From Siphonodentalium dalli (taxonomy: Eukaryota > Mollusca > Scaphopoda > Gadilida > Siphonodentaliidae), in NCBI GenBank assembly GCA_032622095.1, contig CP136069.1, forward strand, positions 101,278,278-101,342,277: a stretch of DNA of 64,000 nt, in the 5' to 3' direction. The stretch's first letter is position 1. Each line of letters begins with the position of its first letter. Position numbers and translations under genes: made by a program. Shown here piece after piece: positions 25,247 through 38,000 of this stretch. Under the pieces are notes generated by a model that saw only the letters and a list, made by a program, of their open reading frames with translations, had not been told where the DNA came from and did no database searches.

Positions 25247-28200
25247 ATGCCACAAACACGAAAAACTGCGTTCGACATTAATGTTTAGAATTTAGATTTC
25301 TCGACGAATACGCTAGCAAACACCAAGTTTTAGGTATCAAATAACGCAGTGGAATACTGTGCACTCGTTTTTATCTACAATATGGCTGCTTTAGTGCGAA
25401 AACTGTAATAGCGAAACGCAAACAAGCGCCGATAAAACAGCTAAAAATAGACTCGATGTTTACATTTACACGATCGATTTCAGCTGGTATATTCAATATA
25501 ATGGGGCGTATAGTATATCAAAATGTAGGATTAGACACAGGGAATGTATTTTTTTCCAAATGGGTCCACCACGCGGTGAAATTGTTGCAGAAATTCGCTC
25601 CAAAATATTCGCACTTCAGTTGTGACTAAAAGCCCAGATGCCGGAGCCCGGCGACTAAAAGCCAAGTTACAAAATAGATTAACTGGTTTGAACGCATGAA
25701 TATGTCAATGGTCAGACTGTTGGAAATAATACCCAATTTTTTTTTTATAGACTTATATAAACACTTACGTGTGAAACTCGAATTTTAATTAAATCCATGA
25801 TTGTGTAGTCTCTCGTATATCACGAACACTGCGCGCACACATTTTATTGGAATACATGCCATCTTTGCCTTGTGTTTTGTTTAGTTTAGTTTTTTTGGCG
25901 ACCAAAGATGAGATGTGTTCGCACCACACTGTGCTAAGGCCAATGAAATCACTGAATTTCAGATTATCAGCTTAACCGCATTATTTCATTCGTATCTGAA
26001 GCAAATTAATGAACACCATAAACAATAGAAAATTAACACAGCTCTTCGTGCGGGATAATCTTTAAAGCCAGTGACACCTCAGTCATCCTGACAGACTGTA
26101 CAAACATAATGATAATGGGGCATTATGCATCATGAATATTTTTGTTAATTGGAATTGTCAAATCTAACATGCATGTTGTGGCTTCTAAGTAAACAAATTA
26201 CCAGTTTTTTTAAATGGAGGCATGATGTTAAAGGACTCTTAGTTGCAATTAAGACCCTCGCAATAAATGCTTCAACAAACGCTCTTTATTGACTACCCTA
26301 TACATGTTCTATGTATACTATAGGGCGACTGTATATACACAGACGGTATAGATAACTTTTAAGAGTGTTAACAATATTTTATTAGAACGAAAAAACAGAA
26401 CGTCACATTTACAATGTATACATAGAAAAATAACAAATAGTTCAAATGGCGATATGATAACAAGCAATAAGCCTATTTTATAAAAACTTTATTTAAATCA
26501 AATACACGACATCGTTCTTGTAGAGCGACATGCATTGACAACACTGGGCATAAAATCCAAATATGCTTTGTTAAATTTTATTAAATGAAATCAGTGATGA
26601 CCTTGGCATATTGATGCACTTAAAACTGATTGTATTTACTAATTTTATTTACTTTATTGATACACGCTACCAGCATATAACAATTATCTAGTTTCATTAT
26701 ATCACATCTTCTGAGTGCTGAGACATATTTGATTTCTAATTCCGTTTCTATGTTGGACACTACCATAATTTAAAATTTCGACTATATACATGTATGCTTG
26801 TATGCACCATTTACCACACATTTTTTCCTTCCTGTTTCATTGTTTTTCCTACCTACTCCATTATCTTCTCAATCACACCCAACCCTTCTCAACCCCGCAC
26901 TCGCTTAACCTACTTCACAAAAAACCTGAGAAAACATAACTATATTCAAATCCCCGCGTTCTTTACCATGCAGCTGTCTCTATTGACACTCGGGGTAACA
27001 TTTCTAGAGGAAAGGATTTTTATAAAAGCCATAGGCTTATTGCTTGTTATCATATCGCCATTTGAACTATTTGTTATTTTTCTATGTATACATTGTAAAT
27101 GTGACGTTCTGTTTTTTCGTTCTAATAAAATATTGTTAACACTCTTAAAAGTTATCTATACCGTCTGTGTATATACAGTCGCCCTATAGTATACATAGAA
27201 CATGTATAGGGTAGTCAATAAAGAGCGTTTGTTGAAGCATTTATTGCGAGGGTCTTAATTGCAACTAAGAGTCCTTTAACATCATGCCTCCATTTAAAAA
27301 AACTGGTAATTTGTTTACTTAGAAGCCACAACATGCATGTTAGATTTGACAATTCCAATTAACAAAAATATTCATGATGCATAATGCCCCATTATCATTA
27401 TGTTTGTACAGTCTGTCAGGATGACTGAGGTGTCACTGGCTTTAAAGATTATCCCGCACGAAGAGCTGTGTTAATTTTCTATTGTTTATGGTGTTCATTA
27501 ATTTGCTTCAGATACTAATGAAATAATGCGGTTAAGCTGATAATCTGAAATTCAGTGATTTCATTGGCCTTAGCACAGTGTGGTGCGAACACATCTCATC
27601 TTTGGTCGCCCAAAAAACTAAACTAAACAAAACACAAGGCAAAGATGGCATGTATTCCAATAAAATGTGTGCGCGCAGTGTTCGTGATATACGAGAGACT
27701 ACACAATCATGGATTTAATTAAAATTCGAGTTTCACACGTAAGTGTTTATATAAGTCTATAAAAAAAAAATTGGGTATTATTTCCAACAGTCTGACCATT
27801 GACATATTCATGCGTTCAAACCAGTTAATCTATTTTGTAACTTGGCTTTTAGTCGCCGGGCTCCGGCATCTGGGCTTTTAGTCACAACTGAAGTGCGAAT
27901 ATTTTGGAGCGAATTTCTGCAACAATTTCACCGCGTGGTGGACCCATTTGGAAAAAAATACATTCCCTGTGTCTAATCCTACATTTTGATATACTATACG
28001 CCCCATTATATTGAATATACCAGCTGAAATCGATCGTGTAAATGTAAACATCGAGTCTATTTTTAGCTGTTTTATCGGCGCTTGTTTGCGTTTCGCTATT
28101 ACAGTTTTCGCACTAAAACAGCCATATTGTAGATACAAACGAGTGCACAGTATTCCACTGCGTTATTTGATACCTAAAACTTGGTGTTTGCTAGCGTATT

Positions 28201-28607
28201 CGTCGAGAAATCTAAATTCTAAACATTAATGTCGAACGCAGTTTTTCGTGTTTGTGGCATTTTATGTTAGGTCAGTTTTCGACCGAATAATGCAACTTCC
28301 GGTGTCCGTTCAGTGGCGGGGTTAATATGTGTGGATAGGGCGAATATCGGCCTTTCGTTAGACACCAACATGAGCGCCCTACGCCCTGTATCCCTCGAGA
28401 TACCGGCCGTTCCACGCAATTTGAAATTCTGTTCCGCAGATTGCCATGCTATCCCAAATTTCACCCCATGTTAGGTCAGTTTTCGATCAAATAATGCAAC
28501 TTCTGGTGTCCGGTCAGTGGCGGGGTTAATATGTGTGGATAGGGCGAATGTGGGCCTTTCGTTAGACACCAACATGGGCGCCCTACGCCCTGTATCCCTC
28601 GAGATAT
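24900..28607. mobile_element. 3.7-kb foldback element with equal 1577-bp inverted arms
   Basis: The left arm (24900-26476) is the reverse complement of the right arm (27031-28607) with only scattered mismatches. Both are 1577 bp by manual alignment, with a 554-bp spacer (26477-27030). Outer ends read ATATCTCGAG / CTCGAGATAT. Each arm carries the 204-bp tandem units at its outer edge. The spacer holds an open frame (26794-27189) with no recognised domain. No target duplication was identified, because the left flank continues in the same repeat while the right flank does not. It could be a foldback transposon, a MITE with very long arms, or an inverted segmental duplication. An assembly artefact is less likely given the real mismatches. 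Confidence 0.85.
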
Positions 28608-28860
28608 CCATTACACAACCGTCCCTTGGAAACTCATAACCGCACCATTGTACAAATTACTGCGGTAGACTACCGCTCTAGCCAACAGCCGTTAGTAAAG
28701 GTGGTAATTAGTTTAGTGGGCACCTGCATCTCGGTGTGTATACAAGATTACTTTGCGCTATCACTGGAATTAATTATGATTTTATAAAGTGGTGTTGTCG
28801 CTTATTTAAGCTTAAGATCATGTAGTTAATCAAAGGAAATAATTTTATCTATTGACCTAA
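28608..28860. other. Short non-coding gap
   Basis: Unique-looking sequence between the foldback end and the 225-bp tandem repeat; no gene. Confidence 0.3.
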
Positions 28861-29515
28861 TGCTCCGACAAATAGCACCAAATATCATAGTTTTTCGGCA
28901 GCAAATTTAATTTATATATAATTATGTCCGTCCGCCGACTCGAATAGCGGTAGTGAACCGCAGTTGCTTTGAGCAATGATTTCACTGACAAACATTATTT
29001 TTTCCCCATCATATCATATATATTCTTGTTGGCAAAAGACAGACCTTCGTGAATATGTAAAAACATCAGCTGATTTGTACAAACCAGCTCCGATAAATGA
29101 CGCCAAATATCATAGTTTTTCGTCAGCAAATTTAATTTATATATAATTATTTCTGTCCGCCGACTCGAATAGCGGTAGTGAACCGCAGTTGCTTTGAGCA
29201 ATGATTTCACTGACAAACATTATTTTTACCCCATCGTATCGTATATGTTCCTGTTGGCAAAAGACTGACCTTCACAATTATGTAAAAACATCAGCTGATT
29301 TGTACAAACCAGCTCCGATAAATAACGCCAAATATCATAGTTTTTCGGCAGCAAATTTAATTTCTATATAATTATGTCCGTCCGCCGACTCGAATAGCGG
29401 TAGTGAACCGCAGTTGCTTTGAGCAATGATTTCACTGACAAACATTATTTTTTCCCCATCATATCGTATATGTTCCTGTTGGCAAAAGACAGACCTTCGT
29501 GAATATGTAAAAACT
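28861..29515. repeat. 225-bp tandem repeat, about 2.9 copies
   Basis: The word CCAAATATCATAGTTTTTCG starts at 28878, 29103 and 29328, exactly 225 bp apart. Each unit also contains CCGCCGACTCGAATAGCGG and TGAACCGCAGTTGCTTTGAG. The last copy stops three bases before the stop codons of the minus-strand gene at 29518. Confidence 0.85.
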
Positions 29516-29517
29516 TA

Positions 29518-31443
29518 TTACTCATTGGCCGGGGGAGGTGCGATGAGAACAAATGCATGATCTTTATTCAACTTAATGGGCTCGGGGTTCCCTTGTCAAA
29601 GAGTATATGAAAGTTCCCCTGTTTTACTGAGCGTTTGTTGATGTTGCTCTCCAAGGTTTGGAAACATTCTGCTCGATAATTTTGAGCATCTTTTGCATTG
29701 AGTTGTTCCCTGAGAATATTGGAAGCTTGGGAAATATTTGCTATCTCTAAATTTAGCAATTTCTCCACAGATCTTGCAAGGGAATGCAATAGACATAAGA
29801 CAATTCTATCTGTTGAGATAGAAGGAACCAGGGAACTGGGATGAAATCGATTAATACCCACATGCCTATCAGTACGTTTTTTAGTGATTTCATGGGTTTC
29901 ATCAACTGTCTGTCGTGTCTGTTTAGAATAAATATTCCACCCTTCATCGGTTGTCGGACGGAGTACCCCATCTCCGTCTAAAACTGCCTCCAAAAACATT
30001 TCATCCCCTCCTAAATAAAACACATTCATATTTCCATCCAGCTTAGTTATCTGCGCACATAGCATTTTTAAATTCTCCTCCAAGTTGTCCCTATTGTCAC
30101 TTAAGCGGAAAGCTGATATAGGAAATATCTGATTTAGATCCTGGTATTTAAAGCCGTGGCATGCCAAATCGTTGTTCATGGGAGTCATGGCAAAGTATGT
30201 TCCCTGGTCACCACCGATCTCCCTCCCATCGCCATATAACCTGATATGCATGTTGTCGTTTTTGGGCAGAAATGGAAATAGATATTTTCGAAGCACCCAA
30301 ATGAAGCGACTCACATCGACAAACCAGCCAGTAGGAGACCTTCTGGGCTTGAGAAAAGCATGGAATGAGATTTCAAAATGTCTTTTCTGATCTAAAACCT
30401 GCTGACGAATAGACGCAATACCTGGAAGCAAAGTTCTGATGCTCGATAACCATTGAAGTTTTCCTCAAGATCAATCATATCTTTTGGTGAAATTTTGAAA
30501 ACTTTATTTGCATTGTCTTTTACAATTTGTTGCAAAAGATTTTCACCTTGTTTAGATTTTCCACATGTTATCTCACTTAACAGGCATTCAATGTCATTTT
30601 TCATTATTGCAAAATCAATAGGATTATCAGAGCCCTCAGATTGTCTAGGTCTGGCCAGTCTAAATTGCTTCTTTACAGAATGTGCCCAACGGGAGGCGAA
30701 CCAAGAATATTTGGAGAAGTCACGGTTGGGGCGGATTGCATTGACTTTATTTGACAAGTAGTCTAGATAGCGACCATTGTGTCGATGAATAAATCAACCA
30801 ATCCTTTAGCTTTACAGATGCTAGAAACTGCATCCAAAGAGATGTAATAATGGCTTGAGCGAGGCCCCTCACGTTTGTATGATTCAGTAGGGTTGAGGCC
30901 ATTTTTTAGCAAGGTGGCATCTATAAACTTGAAACCTTTATTTGAAACCTGTTTCTGAAGATCAGATATTTTTAGAAAAGGGCTGGTTTCGATGAACATT
31001 TTGGATTGGAAAGTCTCGAATTTAACTGTTTCATCTGATACATATATCTCACCTCCAATTACGTCACCGTTTTCATCATATTTAAATATATTTGTCACAG
31101 TTACAGCAGATTGACTGTCTACGAATTCAGGAGCCGCGCTTAAGAAAACTTCATTTTTATTTTGCAGCCGTTTCTTGGTCAAAGATTTTTTTGTTATGGC
31201 CATTGCAGCATCAAGTCTGATGTACTCACGCTTAGTTCTATTTCTGACACCTCTTTGCACAGTAGGGATAAATACTTCCTCTACCGGTATATTCGCTTCG
31301 AGCCAACTATCAATTGTGCCATATCCACGATTTTTGACATATGTCTGACACTCTAAATGTGTTATTACTTGATCGCATTTCAAATAAAACCATCCGTTAT
31401 TGGCTAGTAATTTAAAATTTGAGCCTTCAACATTTAGTTCCAT
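29518..31443 (-). pseudogene. Uncharacterised ~640-residue protein with GDG/GGD motifs (possibly transposase-like), frameshifted
   Basis: ATG at 31443-31441 has a good context (A at -3, G at +4). The reading frame shifts near 30770, 30420 and 29590, each by about one base, and then ends in TAA TAA at 29518. The N-terminal third has two related ~75-residue modules (WFYLKCDQV...YIRLDAAMAI and FLKISDLQK...YYISLDAVSS). The C-terminal half has LYGDGREIGG, FYLGGDEMFLEAVLDGDG, a histidine-containing helix LCLLHSLARSVEKLL and GNFHILFDKG. From memory, cnidarian and other invertebrate uncharacterised proteins share the order GDG - YLGGD - H-x-x-x-R helix and often look mobile-element derived; this needs a profile search. 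No terminal inverted repeats were found around it. No intron is evident. Function unknown; the reading as one protein is well supported by continuity. Confidence 0.6.
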
Positions 31444-31619
31444 TTTGCAAAAAACGTTATGGAGCAAAGATAATGTATCTGGTGGATATTTAACAAATAT
31501 CAATTAACAAATTATATACATTAATTTACTAACCGAACAGCGACATTCTTTCATTTCTTTTTTCTTTCTTTCCAAGCTGTACTGCATCGCTTCGGCGTCC
31601 CTGTTGGACCATATCATTG
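31444..31619. other. Short upstream gap of the GDG/GGD gene
   Basis: AT-rich sequence upstream of the probable ATG. No clear TATA box or splice site can be assigned. Confidence 0.3.
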
Positions 31620-31860
31620 GCGAATGTCATGTGTTTGCCCGAGTCTTGGCCCGGGGGTTGGTATCTTTTGAAGATGACACATCTGTATGGCTAGGCTGTC
31701 GGTGTTTTTTCATTCCCTCGTGACGCCTGTATGTATAGGTGCTATAACGAAACAAGAATGTGCTGATTATAATAAACATAATGAGGTAATAAAACAATTG
31801 ATTTCACAAAATAATGATCCCGTTAATTACACACTGACCGAATAAGAAAAGCAATATAGC
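31620..31860 (-). repeat. Duplicated exon-like segment (paralog of 33530-33790)
   Basis: On the minus strand both places read an acceptor-like ACAG|GCGTCAC (31726 and 33623), then AAAAAACA(A)CGACAGCCT. Similarity also extends upstream into the presumed intron (TAACGAAA, GTGCTGATTA, TCCCGTTAATTACA). This copy translates in one frame to a basic, Ser/Thr-rich stretch (KKHRQPSHTDVSSSKDTNP) that stops after about 30 residues. It lies just upstream of the GDG/GGD gene. Confidence 0.5.
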
Positions 31861-32890
31861 TTGATAACAAACGGGCAAACACACACACACACTGTCAATT
31901 TCAATAAATTCTCGGTATTAAATAATTTAAGTTCACATCTATCTATCTATTAGTGAATCTGATGGCTCTTAGCTCTCAATACGCGAGCAGGTATGCTACC
32001 TGTTGAATATACCTTGAAATAATGGGATGGTATCATGAGGTCAGCAATATGAAGACGAAAAGCGGGAAATGCATGCATGTATATCATAATTGACGCCAAA
32101 TATGCACCAAAGAAGTGTTAATAGCAACAGCTATAGATATCCAAATATCAAGTTGAGTCGCCAACTCCACTGGAAGACTGTTTCTATTATATATATATTT
32201 TTTTTTTATAAATTAATAATGCAGTGCGTTCCATTAACAAATAACAAGTAATTGAAGATCCCATCGACACAATACATGTATAAGTCCGGTCACTGAGTCG
32301 CGACCATATTGGATCCATCCAGCTCGGATCCCGTTCCGCAGTGTTACAGGTCAAATTTATGGATGTGCATTCCATGTATGAAGTTTTGAATATTCACGAA
32401 TTTTATATATGGTGGATATTAGCTTAAGCTTAAATGTCCAGTATAGTAGAACTCTATGTAATCCCAAAGTAAATGTAATTTTATGATAACCATAGAGTAT
32501 ACCCAGAAGACATGAGTATACCTACTTTTTTGGGAAATACTATTCACCAACTTCAACTGATTCAGGGTGTTTTGAAGCCGGACGCCGGATTCATACCCCC
32601 AAATTTACTGGCATTCGGGTTCAAGCAAAACATATTGGACGCAGGTTTTGATGGCGCAAAGTAATATTTTGTGCTAGTTATCTGTACGAGTGGGTAGTAT
32701 ATCTTCTTATGGATATTCGACCAACATGCCATCATAAAGTATCATTAATCGTATCATAGTGGCCTCATAACGCGACCGGCATCTGCTTGTATATGTCTGA
32801 TATTAAAACAGTCAATTTGTATGTCATTTATCGCATATTATTTCTTAACTGGTATTCAGGGGAGGGGGTGATACCCTCATATTTAGGTAA
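31861..32890. other. Non-coding stretch
   Basis: AT-rich, with (CA)n at 31878-31892, a (TA)n/T-rich stretch near 32190-32210 and no recognisable coding frame. Confidence 0.35.
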
Positions 32891-33623
32891 TCATTTAACT
32901 TTCAATATGCCATATAGACTGTAGTTGTCTCCAAATTCGCCGGCATTATACTGCGATGTCCGGATGGCGACAGATAGCATGAAGTCCGCAGAAACTTTGG
33001 CCGTTATGCTGGTTAGAAAACTGGCTTGGCCGGTGTCGCGCGTTTTGATGTCCCATCTTGATTTTAACATGGCAACATCGAGCATGTTGAGATTGTTATT
33101 CTTATAGCCGAACGTGGCTGCTTTGGCTATGCTCAACCCAGGGAAGATGACGCTGTCGACGTCGGCGTGGTAGATCCCGACGTTGAATGTCTTTGTGGCA
33201 ACATTCTTCTCTAGAGCATGAGCCACCTCTCTGTGGAGTCGATGGAGGAGAATCTGCTTCCTCACGGCTGATGAGTTATGGAACAGAGGCAGTGAGTCTA
33301 CGGTTAAGTCTTTTGCGAACTTGTCGCTACATCTCTCGGAGCCATGCAGTCTAGACTCTTTGGTGGTGATGGTTATTTCTTGGTCGACCTCCCCATTGGT
33401 GACGATGTTGCCTGAAACTGTTCGCTCATCAACAATCTCTGACACAAGAACGCTGAAACTCTCGACACCGATCGGCAGTCTGCTACAACATCCAACCCGG
33501 AGGAGGCTGTCGCCGTTGAACAACACGGGTAGAGTTGATGCCGTCTCTGGTGGCCCAAGTCTCAGTGTCTTGTGGAGTCGCAGCAGGCTGTCGTTGTTTT
33601 TTCCTGCGCTTAGTCAGTGACGC
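32891..33623 (-). CDS. Exon-like open frame of unknown protein (candidate 3' exon)
   Basis: An uninterrupted minus-strand frame of more than 210 residues ends at 32891. A plausible acceptor (ACAG|GCGTC) is at 33623. The product is rich in Val, Ser and Thr with a central amphipathic helix (KQILLHRLHREVAHALEK) and a stretch GIYHADVDSVIFPGLS; no family was recognised. A competing frame in its first 130 bp (KRRKKQRQPAATPQDTETW) resembles the duplicated segment at 31620-31726 and may be the true start of the exon, which would require a frameshift near 33500. No ATG is assigned. It may belong to the gene whose Tudor-like exons lie at 34289-35098. Confidence 0.45.
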
Positions 33624-34288
33624 CTGTGTTTGTAGATGCTGTAACGAAATGAGCGTGCGCTGATTAAGCAACCATAATATGTATTAACCAAAATGAGTGT
33701 TTTGCAAAAGAATATTGGATCACGTCAATTACAAACTATGTATTGGTCTCATATATGAACAAAAACAATTCATTAATGGTTCAATAAACATACGATTATT
33801 GATTTCTAACACGATAACAATTTGAGAGATTTGCGAGCTAATTTCGTCCCGACTATATTATATTAATGGTAAAATAGAAATCAATATACTATAGATCGAC
33901 CACTGCTATAACTTGAGAGAGCATTCTAAAACCATCCAAACTATTTGTCACATTATGTGTGGTTGTATTTATTCGTCGTATGTCCTATTGTTACACAATA
34001 TATTATTGTTACATTATCAATTTGTATGAACAAACACCAAATAATGAAGAGCGTTCGATGTTCAAAGTGATTTGGTAAAATTTAAGAGCATATATTTGTC
34101 TATGTGAATTGTGTATTAGCTGGACAAAATCGCTGTTTGTTAAAATATGATTTTGTTATCGTGTTACTTGTTTTATTCTGAGTCACTTTTCAGGGTTGCT
34201 TTTGTTTTAAATAGTGGCTTTCACTATAGTTAAAGAGGGAATGCCTGACTTAATTAATGAACGATGAAAATCACAATATTATACTAAC
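33624..34288 (-). other. Presumed intron between exon-like segments
   Basis: AT-rich sequence bounded on the minus strand by donor-like GTTAGT (34288) and acceptor-like ACAG (33624-33627). No coding frame or repeat seen apart from its end shared with 31727-31860. Confidence 0.35.
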
Positions 34289-34496
34289 GCTCAACGATAT
34301 CGCAGAACTCTATCCGCTTATCCGTATCTCCAACTTTCACGATTATCTCCTTCATGAATTTTGTCGACGACGAAGACAACTCCTTTTACGATGGTCTGCG
34401 ATTCGTTGATAGCGAACGATACATCATCTCCGCGTACAAGCCTGCTGCACAGTGTGGGTCTAAGCTTTCTTTTGGTGCGTCTGGATGTCGAAATTC
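34289..34496 (-). pseudogene. Exon-like segment, probable second exon of the Tudor/SH3-like gene
   Basis: Bounded by a good acceptor (TTTACAG, then GAATTTC) and a donor-like C|GTTAGT. It reads in phase with the upstream exon: a basic start (TSRRTKRKLRP), then LVRGDDVSFAINESQTIVKGVVFVVD, which looks like a second small beta-barrel. The frame then needs a one-base shift to continue into FMKEIIVKVGDTDKRIEFCD, which has the expected beta-strand pattern. The shift suggests decay or a sequence error. Confidence 0.45.
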
Positions 34497-34905
34497 CTGT
34501 AAACAAACATTTACAGAATTTAATTTACTGAAGTTACGAAAATCTAAATTGCAACAAGATTCTGTGATTATCGCAAATAATATAGCATTCTCAAAGTATC
34601 AGTCCCTTTCTCCGAACAATCCAATAATTTGCTTTAAACAACATATTTAACCATACAATATTTTTATATTACAATGATAGCATGCTGTTTACGCGATGGT
34701 CATGGTATATATGAACGAAACTGCATGTATGGGTTTTAATGTTTTTCTGTTTACGTGATTGGAACAAATCTTAATATTTTTGACAACTAAGGCCTTCCGT
34801 GTCTTTAATTTGGTTGGGAAATCTGTAAACCAAATAATATTAAAATTCCGAATTATATAAGCGGGACTTTGTAAAGTGGTTGCATATACAGATAAATATA
34901 CTTAC

Positions 34906-35098
34906 TGTCTATAGAAGATTGGACTGGATCAAACAGGTTTCTGATTTCGGTGTTGTCTACTTCTCGGTCACATTCGTCGCCATAGCCGGTGAAGTGAACA
35001 AGGTAGCTATGGTTGTCAGATATACTAACAACGCAACCTGGTTCCCAACGACCAAGTTAGTCTATGGCGTGAACCTTAGAACCAACAGAAAAGGACAT
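34906..35098 (-). pseudogene. First exon with a Tudor/SH3-like domain and an in-frame stop
   Basis: ATG at 35098, then VGSKVHAID, stop, LGRWEPGCVVSISD, YLVHFTGYGDE and a strong donor A|GTAAGT after codon 64 (phase 1, matching the next exon). The pattern of small barrel strands with W, G and an FxGYGDE-type motif is that of Tudor/Agenet/chromo-barrel domains, which bind methylated residues or RNP partners in the nucleus or cytoplasm. A TAA replaces what should be a residue between AID and LGRW, so this copy is probably a pseudogene unless the base is an error. Exact subfamily unknown. Confidence 0.5.
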
Positions 35099-38000
35099 TG
35101 TGTGCGAGTTGGGTTGTAACCAAAAGGTTGATGATGAGAAATGACACTGTCGAATGCTTATATACGAATTAGGGACAACATGAGTCAGTACATCAAATAA
35201 CCTGAGTTTTTGATGGCATATGCCTATGCAAACAAATTCATTGTGGACCTGCATGACACCGCCATTGTCTTACTCCGGAACTGAACATTTGTTGCAATTA
35301 GCGGCACTGGGATGCTATTATTTGAAAACAGTATAGAAAGCGCACCGACTCTAGGTCGAACACCATATGGTCAATAAGCGGCGGCCTTTTGAACAATGCA
35401 GACATGGATGTGACTGTATCAAGGTCACTGTGATGATACATTATCCGTGAATGCTTTGTTTATATATATCACTGGAATTACAACTCTGGCCCAACATGTA
35501 TTCCATTTAGACCTATTCGACATGATATAATCTAGTGGTGAAACCATTTTTTTTTTTAGAAAACCAAACATTGCTAGAATCTGCTGACTGAGAGCGGAAA
35601 CTCGTAATTTTACAGTAAAGTATACACATTTTTGACGAAATTTTTTGTTTAGTTTGTAATGAATGCAGACGTGTTGATTTTAAGAATGATATCTGAAACC
35701 AACAATTAAGTTTCAGTTGTGGATGATAAGAAATTGACAACACGACGTAATTCCATAACGATATATATATCCGATGATTTGTGGCGGAGTTAAAAAATCT
35801 TCTTTTCAGGGACACGTGTTCTGATATCTATTTTTGATTTTTGTAGTTTACCAAGTGTCTAACTGAATCGGGTTTTTATTGACCCTTTAAACAAATGCAG
35901 ATATTGGTTACGGCTATTGGCACGATAGTTGAGAACACCGTTATTCTAAATAATACTTTTGGATATATGTCAGTCTTAAAGCGGATACAAAGACTTCAGT
36001 ATATCCCAAATATCAAATAATAAACGGCGAACACACTTGAAAAATAAAACTCCCGGGCACGTCATGTGTATCAGATGCGATAATTGAGCTATTTTCACCC
36101 CCTAAGGGTGGATACACACATGCATGTAATCTCTGTAAATATCGTGTATTTGTCGTTTTACATGGATCATACAGACATGTAATATGTGTCCGTTGACAGC
36201 CCAATCATTGCGGCTATGTTTCACCACAGTGAGTCAAGCTCTGGACGCGCATAGAGCCGTTGACTCAATGAAGTCGTCAGGTCGCTTAAAATAATTTTTC
36301 GCGCGATAACCCAACTATTGGACTTTCTGTTCAAATCGTCAGTTTTCTCTTGATTTTTATACCAGGATTTCCCCAACGCAGGGGTTATGATCCCCAACAT
36401 GGGGGGCGATATTATCCCAGAAGCTATCGGACTGACCATTGCATATTTCCTCTATGGGTTAGTGTGGGCATGCAGCACCCCGAGTCCTGACTCCCACCAA
36501 TGAGAGAGATATGTTTACTCTGACTTATAAATATTGTAGTTGACAGTCATTTCTGTCAAGTCTTTATGCTACGAGCGATTAATCTAATATTCAGCAATTT
36601 ATACTATTAACCTTTGGTTTGAGAAACATATACGGTTATGTAAGTTCTGAGTGAAAATGGGGGGGGGGGGGGTGTCACTCTTTTTACTTTCAACGCTGTA
36701 CCTGCATTAATTTTTTGGCGCTGTAATGGATATTTGCATGGAAATCCCAATTGAATGTTATCACACGAGCTCGCTCTGACACAATCCGAGGAATCTCAAC
36801 AAACCGCTGAAACCGGTATTGTCTGTCTTAATTTTCCTCTTACTCAAGGCATGAGAGCACCATATCGGATTGTTAATGGGACATTAAACACTCGTGTATC
36901 ACAATCGCCCTAAAGAGCTGCAAATTCTGCACATTTTATTTTTTATTTTGGATGACCCTGAAATGACGAGAAACAAATAAAGTATAAAATCGAGGGACTC
37001 AACTCCACTTTTCAAAAATGAATTAAAACTCGTGAAAAACAGCAACAGATATCAGACAGAATTTGTTCATTTCGGCATCCATGAAAGAATTTATGACTGG
37101 CCTGAAATTTCTTGATAGCAGTTTGTTTGATAATAGCTTGTCTCGCCTGTTGAAATTGTCCGATCGCGGGCAGGCGACTAATGCTATCAATGATTGGTGT
37201 GACCATGTAAAATATATGGATTTTACATACAGAAATTACATGCATGTGTGTATCCACCCTAATGACAGCTACTAATGAGTACAAGGAATAAATCGTATAT
37301 AATAATAATGTCAATTAATATCAAATGATATTTTACGCCCGTAAGCATTATATTGGGCAGTATGCGAATAATATGTCTGAGTCATCATGCATAAAACTGT
37401 AATGCGGGATATCTATAAAAGACCATAATTGTGGCGTTATAATTTTTTAATATTCGGTACAAAAAAAAATATTAAATTCGTTACAAAAAAATGTGACATC
37501 TGTTTTTCATGTCATTTGCTATTCAAAACTCAGCTAACTTATCAATCCGCAGAATGGGATCTGTTGCCGGGCGGCAAAAGTAGCCTTTGATCGCACAGAA
37601 ATGTGAAAAAATACTGTAATATACATTAATTTGCACCTGAAATACCATTCAATTTGCCTGAATATTGAGCTTTCAAAACGTTGGGAGGGGCTGCAGCCCT
37701 CCAAGCCCCACTCCCGGCCCATGCGGCTATGATGCAATGCAGTTCACTTGTTCTGTCTTGCTTAACATTTTTCGACCGGCAGATCGATACTAGTATACGA
37801 ATATATATTATTATAATTTGAGTGTTTACCGTCCGATTTTTGTAACTGAAGAGTCAAACTATACAGAAATTGTTGTATATTTAACAATGCATAGTTGATT
37901 TAGAAGTTTGAGCGCACACTGAAAAGATAACATTTTAACTAGGAATTATACACCAGAGTCTCGTCATGTTACGCAATGTTTATTCAAACGACTGCCGATA

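Noticed and set aside
26794-27189. 131-codon frame in the foldback spacer
   Set aside because: Hydrophobic, AT-driven composition, overlaps the arm boundary and has no recognisable domain; not enough to call a gene.
24900-28607. Pure assembly artefact explanation for the foldback
   Set aside because: Arms contain real mismatches and the spacer is unique; still worth a read check.
28861-29515. Possible CRISPR-like regular repeats
   Set aside because: Units are contiguous 225-bp tandem copies with no unique spacers, in eukaryotic DNA.
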